A stretch of DNA of 13,183 nt, from positions 1 to 13,183 of the forward strand of contig JAHWHQ010000059.1 of the NCBI GenBank assembly GCA_019323195.1. The letters are read 5' to 3'. Positions 1 to 7,659 of the stretch are shown piece after piece (within the stretch, counting starts at the first letter, position 1; every line of letters begins with the position of its first letter). A program made the position numbers and the translations under genes. The notes beneath the pieces are model-generated. The model was not told the origin of the DNA and made no database searches. It saw nothing but the letters and a program-made list of their open reading frames with translations. Origin of the DNA: Candidatus Woesearchaeota archaeon. Lineage in GTDB: Archaea > Nanobdellota > Nanobdellia > Woesearchaeales > JACPBV01.

Positions 1-754
1 CATGCTTCCATGCGGGGCACGTCTGCCTGTATTGGCAGTAATCACAAAGTGTGCTTATATCAGTAGGAAATTCTTCACAGGCCTCTATCTCTTTAATAAG
101 CTCTTCAGTCTCAGACTTCAATTTTTCAAGCTGCTCATCATTTCTCTCTGAGATCATCTCCTTATCATGGGCCAAAAAATACCAAACCAGCTTTACCCTT
201 TTCGCATCATGGTATTTCTGCTTTATCCAGATGGAATACATTGCCAGCTGCTTGTCTTCATCCAGTTCTTCCTGCGCTTTTAGCTGGCTGTTCGTTTTAT
301 AATCACAAACATAATAATTCCCTTCATGGTCGCAGGCAAGCCTGTCAATACGCACATGAAACTGGTCTCCATTATTTAATGGCATCAAGTCCTGTGTTTC
401 TAATCCAATGGTTTTCAAGGAATTAAACGGCTTATAATGCTCATAATAGTCGGAAATAAACCTTTTTCCCATTGCCTTGTAATTTTCATAAGTATATTCC
501 TCTTTGACAATTACAACCTTATCATGCCAGTTGCTCTCCCAGTTAGCCTCAAAATAAGCCAGCAGCTCCTCTTTGCTGTTCAGTTTTTCAAACTGCAGGT
601 CTTTATACAGCTTTTCAAGCGTTTCATGGACGCGTTTTCCAAGGAAAATTTCAATAGTTTCTATATCAGGTTTAATCCTGTCAACATACTGGAATTTATA
701 CTTCTGCCTGCATTGAAGAAAGGTTCCGAGTTTTGAATGGGAGTAGGCGGTCAT
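1..754 (-). CDS. PD-(D/E)XK nuclease with Cas4/AddB-type Fe-S cysteines (3' end outside window)
   Basis: I translated this frame from the complement: 251 codons are open from the ATG at 754 to the left edge, with no stop, so the C-terminus is missing. The N-terminus has the YSHSKLGTFLQC motif, then G39-K-R-V-H43 (the RecB-family histidine motif), D137 in an IDRL strand, and D151-Y-K153. These form the PD-(D/E)XK metal-binding core. C15 together with C237-x2-C240-x5-C246 matches the four-cysteine 4Fe-4S staple of Cas4 and AddB nucleases. The family cuts or resects single-stranded DNA ends. Its ATG overlaps the stop of the upstream membrane-protein gene (ATGA at 754-751), so translation is probably coupled. 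No CRISPR array or other cas gene is visible, so I would not name it cas4. It could equally be a stand-alone RecB-like repair nuclease. Confidence 0.85.
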   Translation of the reverse strand, partial: MTAYSHSKLGTFLQCRQKYKFQYVDRIKPDIETIEIFLGKRVHETLEKLYKDLQFEKLNSKEELLAYFEANWESNWHDKVVIVKEEYTYENYKAMGKRFISDYYEHYKPFNSLKTIGLETQDLMPLNNGDQFHVRIDRLACDHEGNYYVCDYKTNSQLKAQEELDEDKQLAMYSIWIKQKYHDAKRVKLVWYFLAHDKEMISERNDEQLEKLKSETEELIKEIEACEEFPTDISTLCDYCQYRQTCPAWKH

Positions 755-942
755 CCTTTTATTACCAATATAGTTATTACAAGACCTATTACCATAGCTA
801 CAGTTCCTGCAAAAAGTCTAGGGAAGAATCCAATAACACCTAATCCATGAGCAAATTTTGAACTGAACCAGAATAAAATCCCTGCAAGATAGAGCAAAAT
901 ATCAGCAATGATTAGTGCCACACTTATTTTTATGTCAAACAT
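751..942 (-). CDS. Small two-helix membrane protein, unknown function
   Basis: A 63-residue, strongly hydrophobic protein with two predicted membrane helices, at about residues 6-26 and 43-61. The linker is short and glycine- and phenylalanine-rich. A GTG at 948 is in frame, but a strong GGAGGG site at 956-951 lies only 2 nt from it and 8 nt from the ATG at 942, so I place the start at 942. The stop overlaps the start of the Fe-S nuclease gene, giving a two-gene operon. I do not recognise the family. Nothing in the sequence ties it to the nuclease beyond the overlap. Confidence 0.75.
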   Translation of the reverse strand: MFDIKISVALIIADILLYLAGILFWFSSKFAHGLGVIGFFPRLFAGTVAMVIGLVITILVIKG

Positions 943-950
943 CTTCACAA

Positions 951-956
951 CCCTCC
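951..956 (-). promoter_or_regulatory. Ribosome binding site of the small membrane protein
   Basis: GGAGGG on the minus strand, 8 nt before the ATG at 942. It decides between the ATG at 942 and the GTG at 948. It is the longest anti-Shine-Dalgarno match I noticed in this window. Confidence 0.7.
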
Positions 957-977
957 AATTTCCCCATAATAAGTCAA

Positions 978-1000
978 TGGATAACAGGATTCTCTATCCA
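978..1000. other. Possible leader hairpin (6-bp stem)
   Basis: TGGATA at 978-983 pairs with TATCCA at 995-1000 across an 11-nt loop. It lies in the roughly 88-nt leader predicted between the TATA box at 1051-1060 and the start at 942. A stem this short could be chance in AT-rich DNA. Confidence 0.2.
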
Positions 1001-1050
1001 CAATGATCCCCCTATTGTATTGAATACATTTAGATTAGAAAGCGGGCATT

Positions 1051-1060
1051 ATTTATAAAC
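1051..1060 (-). promoter_or_regulatory. TATA box of the membrane protein-nuclease operon
   Basis: The minus strand reads GTTTATAAAT, a good archaeal TATA box. It predicts a transcript start near 1030 and a leader of about 88 nt before the ATG at 942. That is long compared with the leaderless genes elsewhere in this window. Confidence 0.45.
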
Positions 1061-1064
1061 TTAT

Positions 1065-1081
1065 CACTGTTATACACAGTG
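1065..1081. repeat. 17-bp inverted repeat between smc and the downstream operon
   Basis: CACTGT at 1065-1070 and ACAGTG at 1076-1081 are perfect reverse complements with a 5-nt spacer. The repeat sits 4 bp upstream of the TATA box at 1051-1060 and 19 nt past the smc stop. It could bind a dimeric regulator of the small operon, or form a hairpin at the end of the smc transcript. No U-tract follows on the minus strand, which weakens the terminator reading. Confidence 0.45.
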
Positions 1082-1100
1082 TTCTTTTAATTAATTTATT

Positions 1101-4100
1101 CTAGACCTTCAAACTAACAACCTTAGAAATCCCGTTCTCATCCATGGAGACGCCGTAAAGCGTTGATGCTGTTGATATTATGCCGTCATTGTGCGATATG
1201 ATGATATACTGCGCCTTTTCAGCATATTTTGCCACCAGTTTAGCCAGCTTCTCAGAGTTTCTCTTGTCCAGCGCTGCATCAACCTCATCAAGAACATAGA
1301 AAGAGGCAGGCTCGTATTCCTGTATCGAGAATATAAATGCCAGGGCAGTAAGCGTTTTCTCTCCGCCTGACAATGACCTTATGTCCATGAATCTCTGCCC
1401 TGTTATCCTTACCTTGACGCCTAAACCGCCCTCGAACGGGTTTTCCTTGTTTTCAAGCTCTAATGTAGCGTCGCCTTTTGTTGTAAGCTGCGAGAATATG
1501 CTCTTGAAGTTATTGTTGACAGCATCGAAGTTTTTCATGAACAGGTCCTTCTTTTTATCTTCAATCTCCTCCATCATCTTAAGGACATCATCCTTCTCAT
1601 TTACAAGCACTTCCTTCTTCTCAAGCAGCGCCCCGTACTCTTTCTCAACGTTATCATATATCTCCAGGGCCCTCATGTTGACAGTCCCTATCTCGTTTTT
1701 CATCTTCTCAAACCTTGATATCTCGTACTTAAGCTGCTCCTCTGTCCTGTTTGTCAGCAGCTGCACTCCCTCGTACTGCTGGAACTCCTGCTGCAGGCCG
1801 GCAAGCTCTGAAGCCCTTTCCGCATGCTTTAATGTTAATGTGTTCTGTTTGATCTCTACCTTCCTGCTTTCATCTATCTTGTTTGATACAGTATTATCAT
1901 TTTTTGTTATATCCTCGCTTATCCTGGACCTTTTGTCAAACAATGCCCTGAACCTTGCATGGAAGTCTTTCGCTGTTTTCTCCTTCTTATTAAGCTCTTC
2001 CTGCCTCTGCTTTCTTTCCTTCTCTATATAGTCTATCTCTGTCCTGAACTCATCCTCCTCTTTTTCTATCTGTTTCAGGATCTGGTGCACCTTTTCCTGC
2101 TCTTTGAGGTATATCGTGTTTATCTGCAGGTCGATGTTCTTTACCTCTCCGCCAAGCCTTGCAAGGCTCTCGTTTATCTCGTTCCTTTTTTCCTCGAACG
2201 CTGCCAGCTCTGCCAGAAGTGCCGGGTTTCTTAGCTGCGCAGTCTTGTTCCTGAGGGTCTGTTTTTCGATCCTGTTATTTGCCAGGACCTTGTTCTTTTC
2301 AGATATCCTCTTTGCTATCTCATCGATTTTCTTCTGCGTCTCTTTCGACTTTGAGTTCAATTCCTGCTTTTTTGCCTTTGAGATCTCCAGGTCTGTAGGC
2401 TCAAGATGGAGTGTTTTTTCTGCCTTTATTATGTCTGCCTCGAGATTGGCCTTCTCGCTTCTTAGCTCTGTTATCCTTTCTTCGTTTTCTTTCCTCCTGT
2501 TTTCAAGAGCCTGCAGCACATTTTCAGTCTCCGCCACCTCTTCCTCATACCTCTGCAGGTCTTCTGTTATCTTCTTCTCTGTAAATCCAAGCCCGGGCCG
2601 TTTTTTCCTGTAGCCGCCGTGCATAACACCAGATATCTCTGCCAGGTCGCCGTCCAGCGATACCATCCTTGCCTTTCCTATGCCAAGCCGCCTTGCAGTA
2701 TCGATATTGTCCACAACTAATGTGTTTGAGAATATGTATTCGAATGCCTTCCTGAACCTTAGGTCAAAGCTTATGAGGTCTATGGCAGAGCCGTGGCAGC
2801 CTTTTGCTTTTGCCAGCTCTTTTGCTTCTTGGGATACGGCCTTTGGCTTTATCTTGTTCAAAGGTATGAATGTTGCAACCCCCAGCCTGTTCTGCTTAAG
2901 GTACCTTATCTGCTCTGCAGCTATCCTTTCATCCTCTACCACTATGCTTTTTATCCTTGGGCCGGCTGCTATCTCTAAAGCTAAAGAGTATCTTGAATCC
3001 ACCTCTCCAAGGTCTGATATTGTGCCGTAGACACCTCTTCCTTTTCTTTCAAGTACCTTTTTGATAGCGATATCAGCCTTTGTGCTTTCCTTTATCGTGG
3101 TATTCCTTGCCTCTAGCTTGGCAAGCTCTTCCCTTGCGATTGCAAGCTTTTTCCTTTTTGAGTCGATCTGGAGAGCAAGTGAAGAATCTTCGTTAAGCGA
3201 TTTGTTGAGCTCAAGCGTTGTTTTTTTGAACTCCCCTCTTTTTGACTTCAGCTCCTCTATCTCTTTCTTATGCTCTTTTTCCACCTCTTCGACCTTCCTT
3301 ATCTGGTCGTCTATCGTGCTTATCTGGTGCTCAAGCAGGTCTTTCTGCCTCAGCAGGTTATGCTGCTCTTCCCTTAAGCTGTGAATCTCTTTCTGGAGCT
3401 CTTCTGCTTTCTTGTCCGTCTCCTCTATCTTTTTCTCGACATCCGCCATCTCCTGCATCTTGTTCTTGTCCCTGAATACGCTTATCCTGTCTGTCAGTTC
3501 CTTCTTCTGCTTTTCTGCCTCGCTTTTCTCCTTCTCCCTTTCCGCCTTTTCTGTCTTCAGCGTCTCTATCTTTTCCTTTGTTTCCTTTAGTGAATTATTA
3601 AGGTCAGACCTTCTTTTCTCTATCTTCTGCAGCTCATTGTTAAGGGTCTCTATCCGTGAATTCTTCTTTGTAAGGTCTATCTTAAGCCTTTCGATCTCCT
3701 TGTTAAGGGTTACCTGCTCTATCTCGCCTTTTTCCTCTATCTCCTTTGAGATGTTTTCTATCTCCTGCTTTTTCTCTGTATTCTGCTTCCTTAGGCTTTC
3801 TATCTTCTCATTTATCTTATCAAGCTCCTTTTTTGCCGCTTCCAGGCCGGACTGCAGCGCTGTTTTCTCCTTTTCCTTCTTGTCTATCTGGATCTTCAGT
3901 AAAGATGCCTTGCTCTGCGATATCTTGTCCCCCATGTCCTTGAACTTCTGCGCCTGGTCATGCTCTTTTTTCAGCTCCTTCAGGTATGTTTTTCTTTCTG
4001 CAAGGACGATCTCCGCCTCCTTAAGGCGCTCTTCGACCTTTGCAAGCTGGTTAAGCGCCTTCTGCTTCTTCTCCTCGTATATCGATATCCCTGATATCTC

Positions 4101-6203
4101 CTCTATGAGCTGCCTTCTTTCAACAGGATGCATCTCGACGAATTTTGTGATGTCGCCCTGCAGGATTATGTTATAGCCGTCCGGGTCTATCTTTGCCAGG
4201 CTGAGGATGTCCAGGACCTCCTGCCTTGTCCTTGTCTTGTCGTTTATCTTGTATACTGACTGCCCGCTCTGGCGCACAATCCTTGTTATCTTAACCTCGG
4301 GATCCTCTGTAGGGAACCTTTTGCCTGAGTTGTCAAAATAGATAGAGACCTCGCCTTCCTTTGCAGGCTTTTTAGCCTTCCCGCCGTTGTAGATAAGGTT
4401 GGAGGATTTCTCTGCCCGCATGGATTTGGCTGATGATTTGCCAAGAACAAAGCATAAGCTGTCCAGGACGTTGGAGTTATGGATAAAGACATTCTCAGCA
4501 ACAAAATTATGGTCTTTCTCAACACAAAGGTCATAGACCCATCTCTCTTTTGAATCTAAGGTCTTGATCTCAACTATCTCATCCCAGAAGATGTCTGAAC
4601 TGGATATAAGGCTTAATTTTTGCAGGGAAACAAGGCCAAGCATAGACTTTGACGCTGCAGCAGGCATGAACAGCTCTTTAAGGAGATGGTTTATGCCGTA
4701 TCTGCTCGGTGTGCATTGGTTGTATATATAAGAGTCAGCCCTTGGGAACATCTTTTTCTGTCTCTTCACGTTTATGCCCAATTCCTTCGCAACCTTCTTG
4801 ACTAAAATGTTTGACTCTATAAGGTCCTGGTTTGGGTTAGGCTTCCTGTCAAGAAGGCCTGCAAGCCTGTCCTGTTTTTCAGGATGGACCAGTGTCATTT
4901 TCCCGCTAAACTTCCTGAAATTCTCTACACCATAGAAAGTTATCTGCTTGTATATTCCGCTGAAGCCTGTATTGACAGCGGTTTTTATGACAAACTTTGA
5001 ATTGAAGATTATGCCCAGCCTTCCAAGCATCAATTCTATGCCCCTGGCAAGGCTCTTGCTTTTTGTGACGATCTCTACTGAATTAGGGGATATATAGCCG
5101 TCCCCGCAGTATAGGCCGTTTAGGAATTCAGCTATTTCCACCTCTGATGAATTTTTCAGGAAAATGTTGGTTATCTTTTTATCTTCTGTCCCCTTGAATG
5201 ACATGCCGAACTTGCTCAGGATAACCTGCATCGGTGTTGAATAGGCTATAACATCAAAGCAATTAGGCTTATACTCCTTTACTGAAGGCTCTATCCCAAA
5301 AACCTCTTTGACCAAGCCTTCAAAATCCTCTACGATCTCCTCGCAGCTGTTTGTAAACCATACCTGGTTGGAGTCGGTCAGTCTTCCCTCAGCTATAAGG
5401 TATCCTAAAAGCCTTGCAAGACCTCCTGAATTCTTCCATGGGATCTTGCAGAGGTTTGATGTTGTTTTTCCCTTTATATGCCTTATCTTAGATGCTATTT
5501 CCCTGTCAGATAAGCCTGCAGCCTTTAGGATCCTGACAAGATATGCAAAATTTATGGCCTGCTTATTCCGCAGCCCTTCAAGAACATTTAATGGAATATC
5601 CAGTTTTTTTGCAAGGTTCTTCCACTCACCATGCTTTAGGCTTAATAGTATATCCCTGTATTCCCCGCAAAAAGGGACATAAAGCATGTCTGTTGCCTTG
5701 ATTTCCTCAATCAGCCCGTAGAAATAGCCTGATTTTTGGTTGGGTATCTTCCTCGGGACGGCTATTCTTGTCCCCTCTTTCAGGCTTTCGGCATTAACGC
5801 TCTTGATATGCTCTCCTTCAAAGACAAAAAGCGGATGGTATTCTGTTGATGTGATCGTTCTGCCTGTTTTTGTCCTTATATAGACCAGCTTTTGGGGGGA
5901 TGTCCTTCTTATATAGGCCTTTACCTTCCTTTTCCTTATCCCTAATGTTTTCGTATCAAGGCAGAGTATCTCTGTAGAATCGCCCTTTGCAACAATGCCA
6001 TCATCAATTTTCTGGCACGCATTTTCTTTTATTTTCCTGTTTACCAGCTCCCCAATGCCAACTAATGAGCCGTCTGCCAGATAGACCTTTTCAGTACCTA
6101 CTATGCACTTTCCGCTGCCGTTCGGGCCTAGGACGCAGTTGAAGTCTGTCCCAAAGGTCATCTCAGTATGCTTTGCAAAGCTCTTAAAGCCCCGCATCAC
6201 CAT
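1101..6203 (-). CDS. smc: Chromosome segregation ATPase SMC, split by an intein
   Basis: SMC is the ATPase that compacts and organises chromosomal DNA. The precursor is 1700 residues. Removing the 544-residue intein (33-576) leaves about 1156, a normal SMC length. Visible parts in precursor numbering are: the Walker A motif GPNGSGK ending at K32 and resuming at S577; the Q-loop near Q682; the first coiled coil; the hinge at about 1056-1200, with its VMHGG segment near 1194; the returning coiled coil; the signature LSGGEK at 1611-1616; and Walker B with D1639-E1640 in VLDEVDAALD. The ATG at 6203 is the first standard start, but it leaves almost nothing before RGFKSF. The frame continues upstream to GTT at 6221, adding V-T-R-I-N-K, which resembles other archaeal SMC N-termini, with a Shine-Dalgarno site spaced for it. 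No scpA or scpB partner lies in the window. Confidence 0.97.
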   Translation of the reverse strand: MVMRGFKSFAKHTEMTFGTDFNCVLGPNGSGKCIVGTEKVYLADGSLVGIGELVNRKIKENACQKIDDGIVAKGDSTEILCLDTKTLGIRKRKVKAYIRRTSPQKLVYIRTKTGRTITSTEYHPLFVFEGEHIKSVNAESLKEGTRIAVPRKIPNQKSGYFYGLIEEIKATDMLYVPFCGEYRDILLSLKHGEWKNLAKKLDIPLNVLEGLRNKQAINFAYLVRILKAAGLSDREIASKIRHIKGKTTSNLCKIPWKNSGGLARLLGYLIAEGRLTDSNQVWFTNSCEEIVEDFEGLVKEVFGIEPSVKEYKPNCFDVIAYSTPMQVILSKFGMSFKGTEDKKITNIFLKNSSEVEIAEFLNGLYCGDGYISPNSVEIVTKSKSLARGIELMLGRLGIIFNSKFVIKTAVNTGFSGIYKQITFYGVENFRKFSGKMTLVHPEKQDRLAGLLDRKPNPNQDLIESNILVKKVAKELGINVKRQKKMFPRADSYIYNQCTPSRYGINHLLKELFMPAAASKSMLGLVSLQKLSLISSSDIFWDEIVEIKTLDSKERWVYDLCVEKDHNFVAENVFIHNSNVLDSLCFVLGKSSAKSMRAEKSSNLIYNGGKAKKPAKEGEVSIYFDNSGKRFPTEDPEVKITRIVRQSGQSVYKINDKTRTRQEVLDILSLAKIDPDGYNIILQGDITKFVEMHPVERRQLIEEISGISIYEEKKQKALNQLAKVEERLKEAEIVLAERKTYLKELKKEHDQAQKFKDMGDKISQSKASLLKIQIDKKEKEKTALQSGLEAAKKELDKINEKIESLRKQNTEKKQEIENISKEIEEKGEIEQVTLNKEIERLKIDLTKKNSRIETLNNELQKIEKRRSDLNNSLKETKEKIETLKTEKAEREKEKSEAEKQKKELTDRISVFRDKNKMQEMADVEKKIEETDKKAEELQKEIHSLREEQHNLLRQKDLLEHQISTIDDQIRKVEEVEKEHKKEIEELKSKRGEFKKTTLELNKSLNEDSSLALQIDSKRKKLAIAREELAKLEARNTTIKESTKADIAIKKVLERKGRGVYGTISDLGEVDSRYSLALEIAAGPRIKSIVVEDERIAAEQIRYLKQNRLGVATFIPLNKIKPKAVSQEAKELAKAKGCHGSAIDLISFDLRFRKAFEYIFSNTLVVDNIDTARRLGIGKARMVSLDGDLAEISGVMHGGYRKKRPGLGFTEKKITEDLQRYEEEVAETENVLQALENRRKENEERITELRSEKANLEADIIKAEKTLHLEPTDLEISKAKKQELNSKSKETQKKIDEIAKRISEKNKVLANNRIEKQTLRNKTAQLRNPALLAELAAFEEKRNEINESLARLGGEVKNIDLQINTIYLKEQEKVHQILKQIEKEEDEFRTEIDYIEKERKQRQEELNKKEKTAKDFHARFRALFDKRSRISEDITKNDNTVSNKIDESRKVEIKQNTLTLKHAERASELAGLQQEFQQYEGVQLLTNRTEEQLKYEISRFEKMKNEIGTVNMRALEIYDNVEKEYGALLEKKEVLVNEKDDVLKMMEEIEDKKKDLFMKNFDAVNNNFKSIFSQLTTKGDATLELENKENPFEGGLGVKVRITGQRFMDIRSLSGGEKTLTALAFIFSIQEYEPASFYVLDEVDAALDKRNSEKLAKLVAKYAEKAQYIIISHNDGIISTASTLYGVSMDENGISKVVSLKV
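4476..6107 (-). other. SMC intein with LAGLIDADG homing endonuclease domain
   Basis: The insert is a self-splicing protein element of 544 residues, C33 to N576 of the precursor, followed by S577 as the +1 residue. Splicing blocks are complete: block A begins C33-IVGTEKVYLADGS; block B has T120-E-Y-H123; block F is around DLCVEKDHNFVAE (558-570); block G ends H575-N576. The endonuclease has both acid motifs, LLGYLIAEG (265-273, E272) and GLYCGDG (363-369, D368), so cleavage activity looks intact. Residues about 193-250, between block B and the first endonuclease motif, are helical and contain a helix-turn-helix-like stretch that may bind DNA. The site, between the lysine and serine of Walker A, means SMC cannot bind ATP normally until the intein is removed. 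Confidence 0.95.
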
Positions 6204-6226
6204 CTTATTGATTCGTGTAACTTAAA

Positions 6227-6231
6227 TCACC
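6227..6231 (-). promoter_or_regulatory. Ribosome binding site ahead of the GTT codon of smc
   Basis: GGTGA on the minus strand lies 5 nt before the in-frame GTT at 6221-6219, but 23 nt before the first standard start (ATG at 6203). A stop (TAA at 6224-6222) sits directly upstream of the GTT. The spacing favours initiation at or very near the GTT. Confidence 0.5.
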
Positions 6232-6267
6232 TTTTTCCCCGTTTTCTATATTTATTTTGGTATGAAA

Positions 6268-6275
6268 TTAATAAA
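6268..6275 (-). promoter_or_regulatory. Candidate TATA box of smc
   Basis: TTTATTAA on the minus strand would start transcription near 6246, giving a leader of about 25 nt that contains the GGTGA site. The gap 6204-6338 is AT-rich and holds another weaker AT stretch at 6245-6256. I see no RNA gene there. Confidence 0.3.
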
Positions 6276-6338
6276 GGTTTTGTTTTAAGGTGAGGGGGTT
6301 TGTATATTAAGATTATCCAATATTTTTTCTCAAGAAGA

Positions 6339-6902
6339 CTAAAAATATAATTCTACTAAATCTGGAATGTTAATATACCCTTTAATAATCTCAATTCCCT
6401 GAGGATTATTATTCACTAACTTTCCGATAATGAAAATGTCTTTAATAGGGCCTTCCAAGGAACCTTTTAAGCCCATATAACTTCCTTGTATTGTCCTATA
6501 TCCCTCAATATTGTATTTATATTCTAATGGTTCTTCATTTTCATCCATTTCCTTTACTTTTTTATCTATACCCTCATGCATCTCTATAATACTCTTATCT
6601 GGTGCAACTCCTGTACTAAATCTATATACGCCGTTAGTTTCAGAAGGTATTTCTTTAAACTCTTCCAATGTTATTAATCTTTTTGACCTTAAGTATTGTT
6701 CTAATCCCTTTATTGTGGAAGCATCTTGACAAGATATGATTCCCTTAGATTCATAGAGGTCAAAAGGTCTTCTCTTCTTTTTTCTTTGTAGTGACCCATA
6801 TTCTATCTTTGTTCCTTCATTACCCCTATTCTCTATATCCCATTCTGTTTTTCTAACAAAAAGCAATGATCCATTTAACTTAAATGTTGCATATTCTTCC
6901 AC
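6339..6902 (-). CDS. Uncharacterised protein, AT-rich gene
   Basis: About 187 residues from the preferred GTG at 6902. A GAGGG site at 6914-6910 lies 7 nt before it. The frame also reaches a TTG at 6962, adding 20 residues, but that codon has no clear ribosome site. The protein is soluble, mixed alpha/beta in appearance, rich in glutamate, lysine and tyrosine, and has a basic KKKRRPF patch near residue 57. It has no signal peptide, membrane segment, cysteine cluster or recognisable motif. Its base composition is visibly more AT-rich than the flanking smc and rnhB genes, which suggests a lineage-specific or acquired gene. It follows rnhB on the same strand after a gap of over 100 nt, so a shared transcript is possible but unproven. 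I do not recognise its function. Confidence 0.7.
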   Translation of the reverse strand: MEEYATFKLNGSLLFVRKTEWDIENRGNEGTKIEYGSLQRKKKRRPFDLYESKGIISCQDASTIKGLEQYLRSKRLITLEEFKEIPSETNGVYRFSTGVAPDKSIIEMHEGIDKKVKEMDENEEPLEYKYNIEGYRTIQGSYMGLKGSLEGPIKDIFIIGKLVNNNPQGIEIIKGYINIPDLVELYF

Positions 6903-6909
6903 TTTATTG

Positions 6910-6914
6910 CCCTC
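6910..6914 (-). promoter_or_regulatory. Ribosome binding site supporting the GTG start at 6902
   Basis: GAGGG on the minus strand, 7 nt before GTG. It is the reason for preferring a 187-residue product over the longer TTG-initiated form. Confidence 0.4.
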
Positions 6915-7029
6915 AAAAAAGTTTTTCACCCTTTTTACCCAGAAGAGGCATATGTATGCCAAATTCTACTGTTAAGTAAGGTATAATTGCACATCCACAT
7001 TTAAACCTTGCTGTTTTTTTCTTCTATCC

Positions 7030-7647
7030 TTATTTCCCAAGAAATCTTCCGAAATCCTCTAATGTCTTCTGGAACTTTGCCTGCTTATGGTTCTTGTAAG
7101 AGATCCAGCTCTGCCTGAATATCTCCGGGTATGTCTCCCAGTGTTCTTTCAAGAAGTTCTGCGTTATCTCATTGCTCATGTAGCCAGGCCCGCAGTTTCC
7201 GTACTTTTCCTGTATCTTCTCCATCTCCCTGTCCCGCACGACCTTGGCAAGTATAGAGGCAGCGCCAACCTCCAGGTGCTTTACATCCGCCTTATGCATG
7301 CATATAAGGTTCATCCCAGGGTCATCCAGCAGCTTCCTGAGGTAAGAGCTGTAGGCCATGCAGTTGTTGGACGGGCTGTCAACTATAGCCTTGTCCGGCC
7401 TGAGCTTATTGATGATCTCAGCCGCCTTATGCGCCTCAAGCCAGTTCAGGTTCAGGTCCTCTGACTCCAGCGCATCATCTATCTCCTTGGGAGGCATGAC
7501 CATTATGCTGTACTGCTTTACAGTATCCTTTATCTTTTCAAATAAAGCCTCTCTTTTCTCTTTAGTGAGCAGTTTAGAGTCCTTAACCCCCATGGACCTT
7601 AGGGTTTCTATATCTTTCTCCTCTATCGACACCCCTGCCATTACCAT
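7030..7647 (-). CDS. rnhB: Ribonuclease HII, body of the gene, separated from its N-terminus
   Basis: RNase HII cuts the RNA strand of RNA-DNA hybrids and removes single ribonucleotides from DNA. The 205-residue frame shows DSK (23-25), the catalytic aspartate of AIVDSP (D90), and D121 in the KADVKHLEVGAASILAKVVRD block, all conserved in the family. It lacks the opening GIDEAG motif that supplies the first aspartate and glutamate of the active site. Residues just before M1 in the same frame read GPVIGP, directly after a TAA, matching the family's sequence after the GIDEAG motif. The missing start is found upstream in another frame (7735-7697), separated by a 34-nt insertion. Translation from 7647 alone would give an enzyme without a complete active site, so this is either a pseudogene, an assembly error, or a gene needing unusual expression. 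Confidence 0.9.
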   Translation of the reverse strand: MVMAGVSIEEKDIETLRSMGVKDSKLLTKEKREALFEKIKDTVKQYSIMVMPPKEIDDALESEDLNLNWLEAHKAAEIINKLRPDKAIVDSPSNNCMAYSSYLRKLLDDPGMNLICMHKADVKHLEVGAASILAKVVRDREMEKIQEKYGNCGPGYMSNEITQNFLKEHWETYPEIFRQSWISYKNHKQAKFQKTLEDFGRFLGK

Positions 7648-7659
7648 CGGGCCTATGAC

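Noticed and set aside
1..754. CRISPR-associated cas4 assignment
   Set aside because: The cysteine pattern and nuclease core fit Cas4, but there is no repeat-spacer array or cas gene in the window, and stand-alone relatives are common.
1381..4176. Long plus-strand open frames across smc (up to 254 codons)
   Set aside because: They are antisense to the SMC coiled coil. The products are serine-, phenylalanine- and leucine-rich strings typical of the reverse complement of Glu/Lys-rich helices, with no family features.
6903..6962. TTG start at 6962 for the orphan gene
   Set aside because: No ribosome site precedes it, while the GTG at 6902 has GAGGG 7 nt upstream. It is kept only as an alternative.
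6963..7029. Small RNA or terminator between rnhB and the orphan gene
   Set aside because: Only 67 nt, AT-rich, with no stable hairpin and no box C/D motif pair that I could see.
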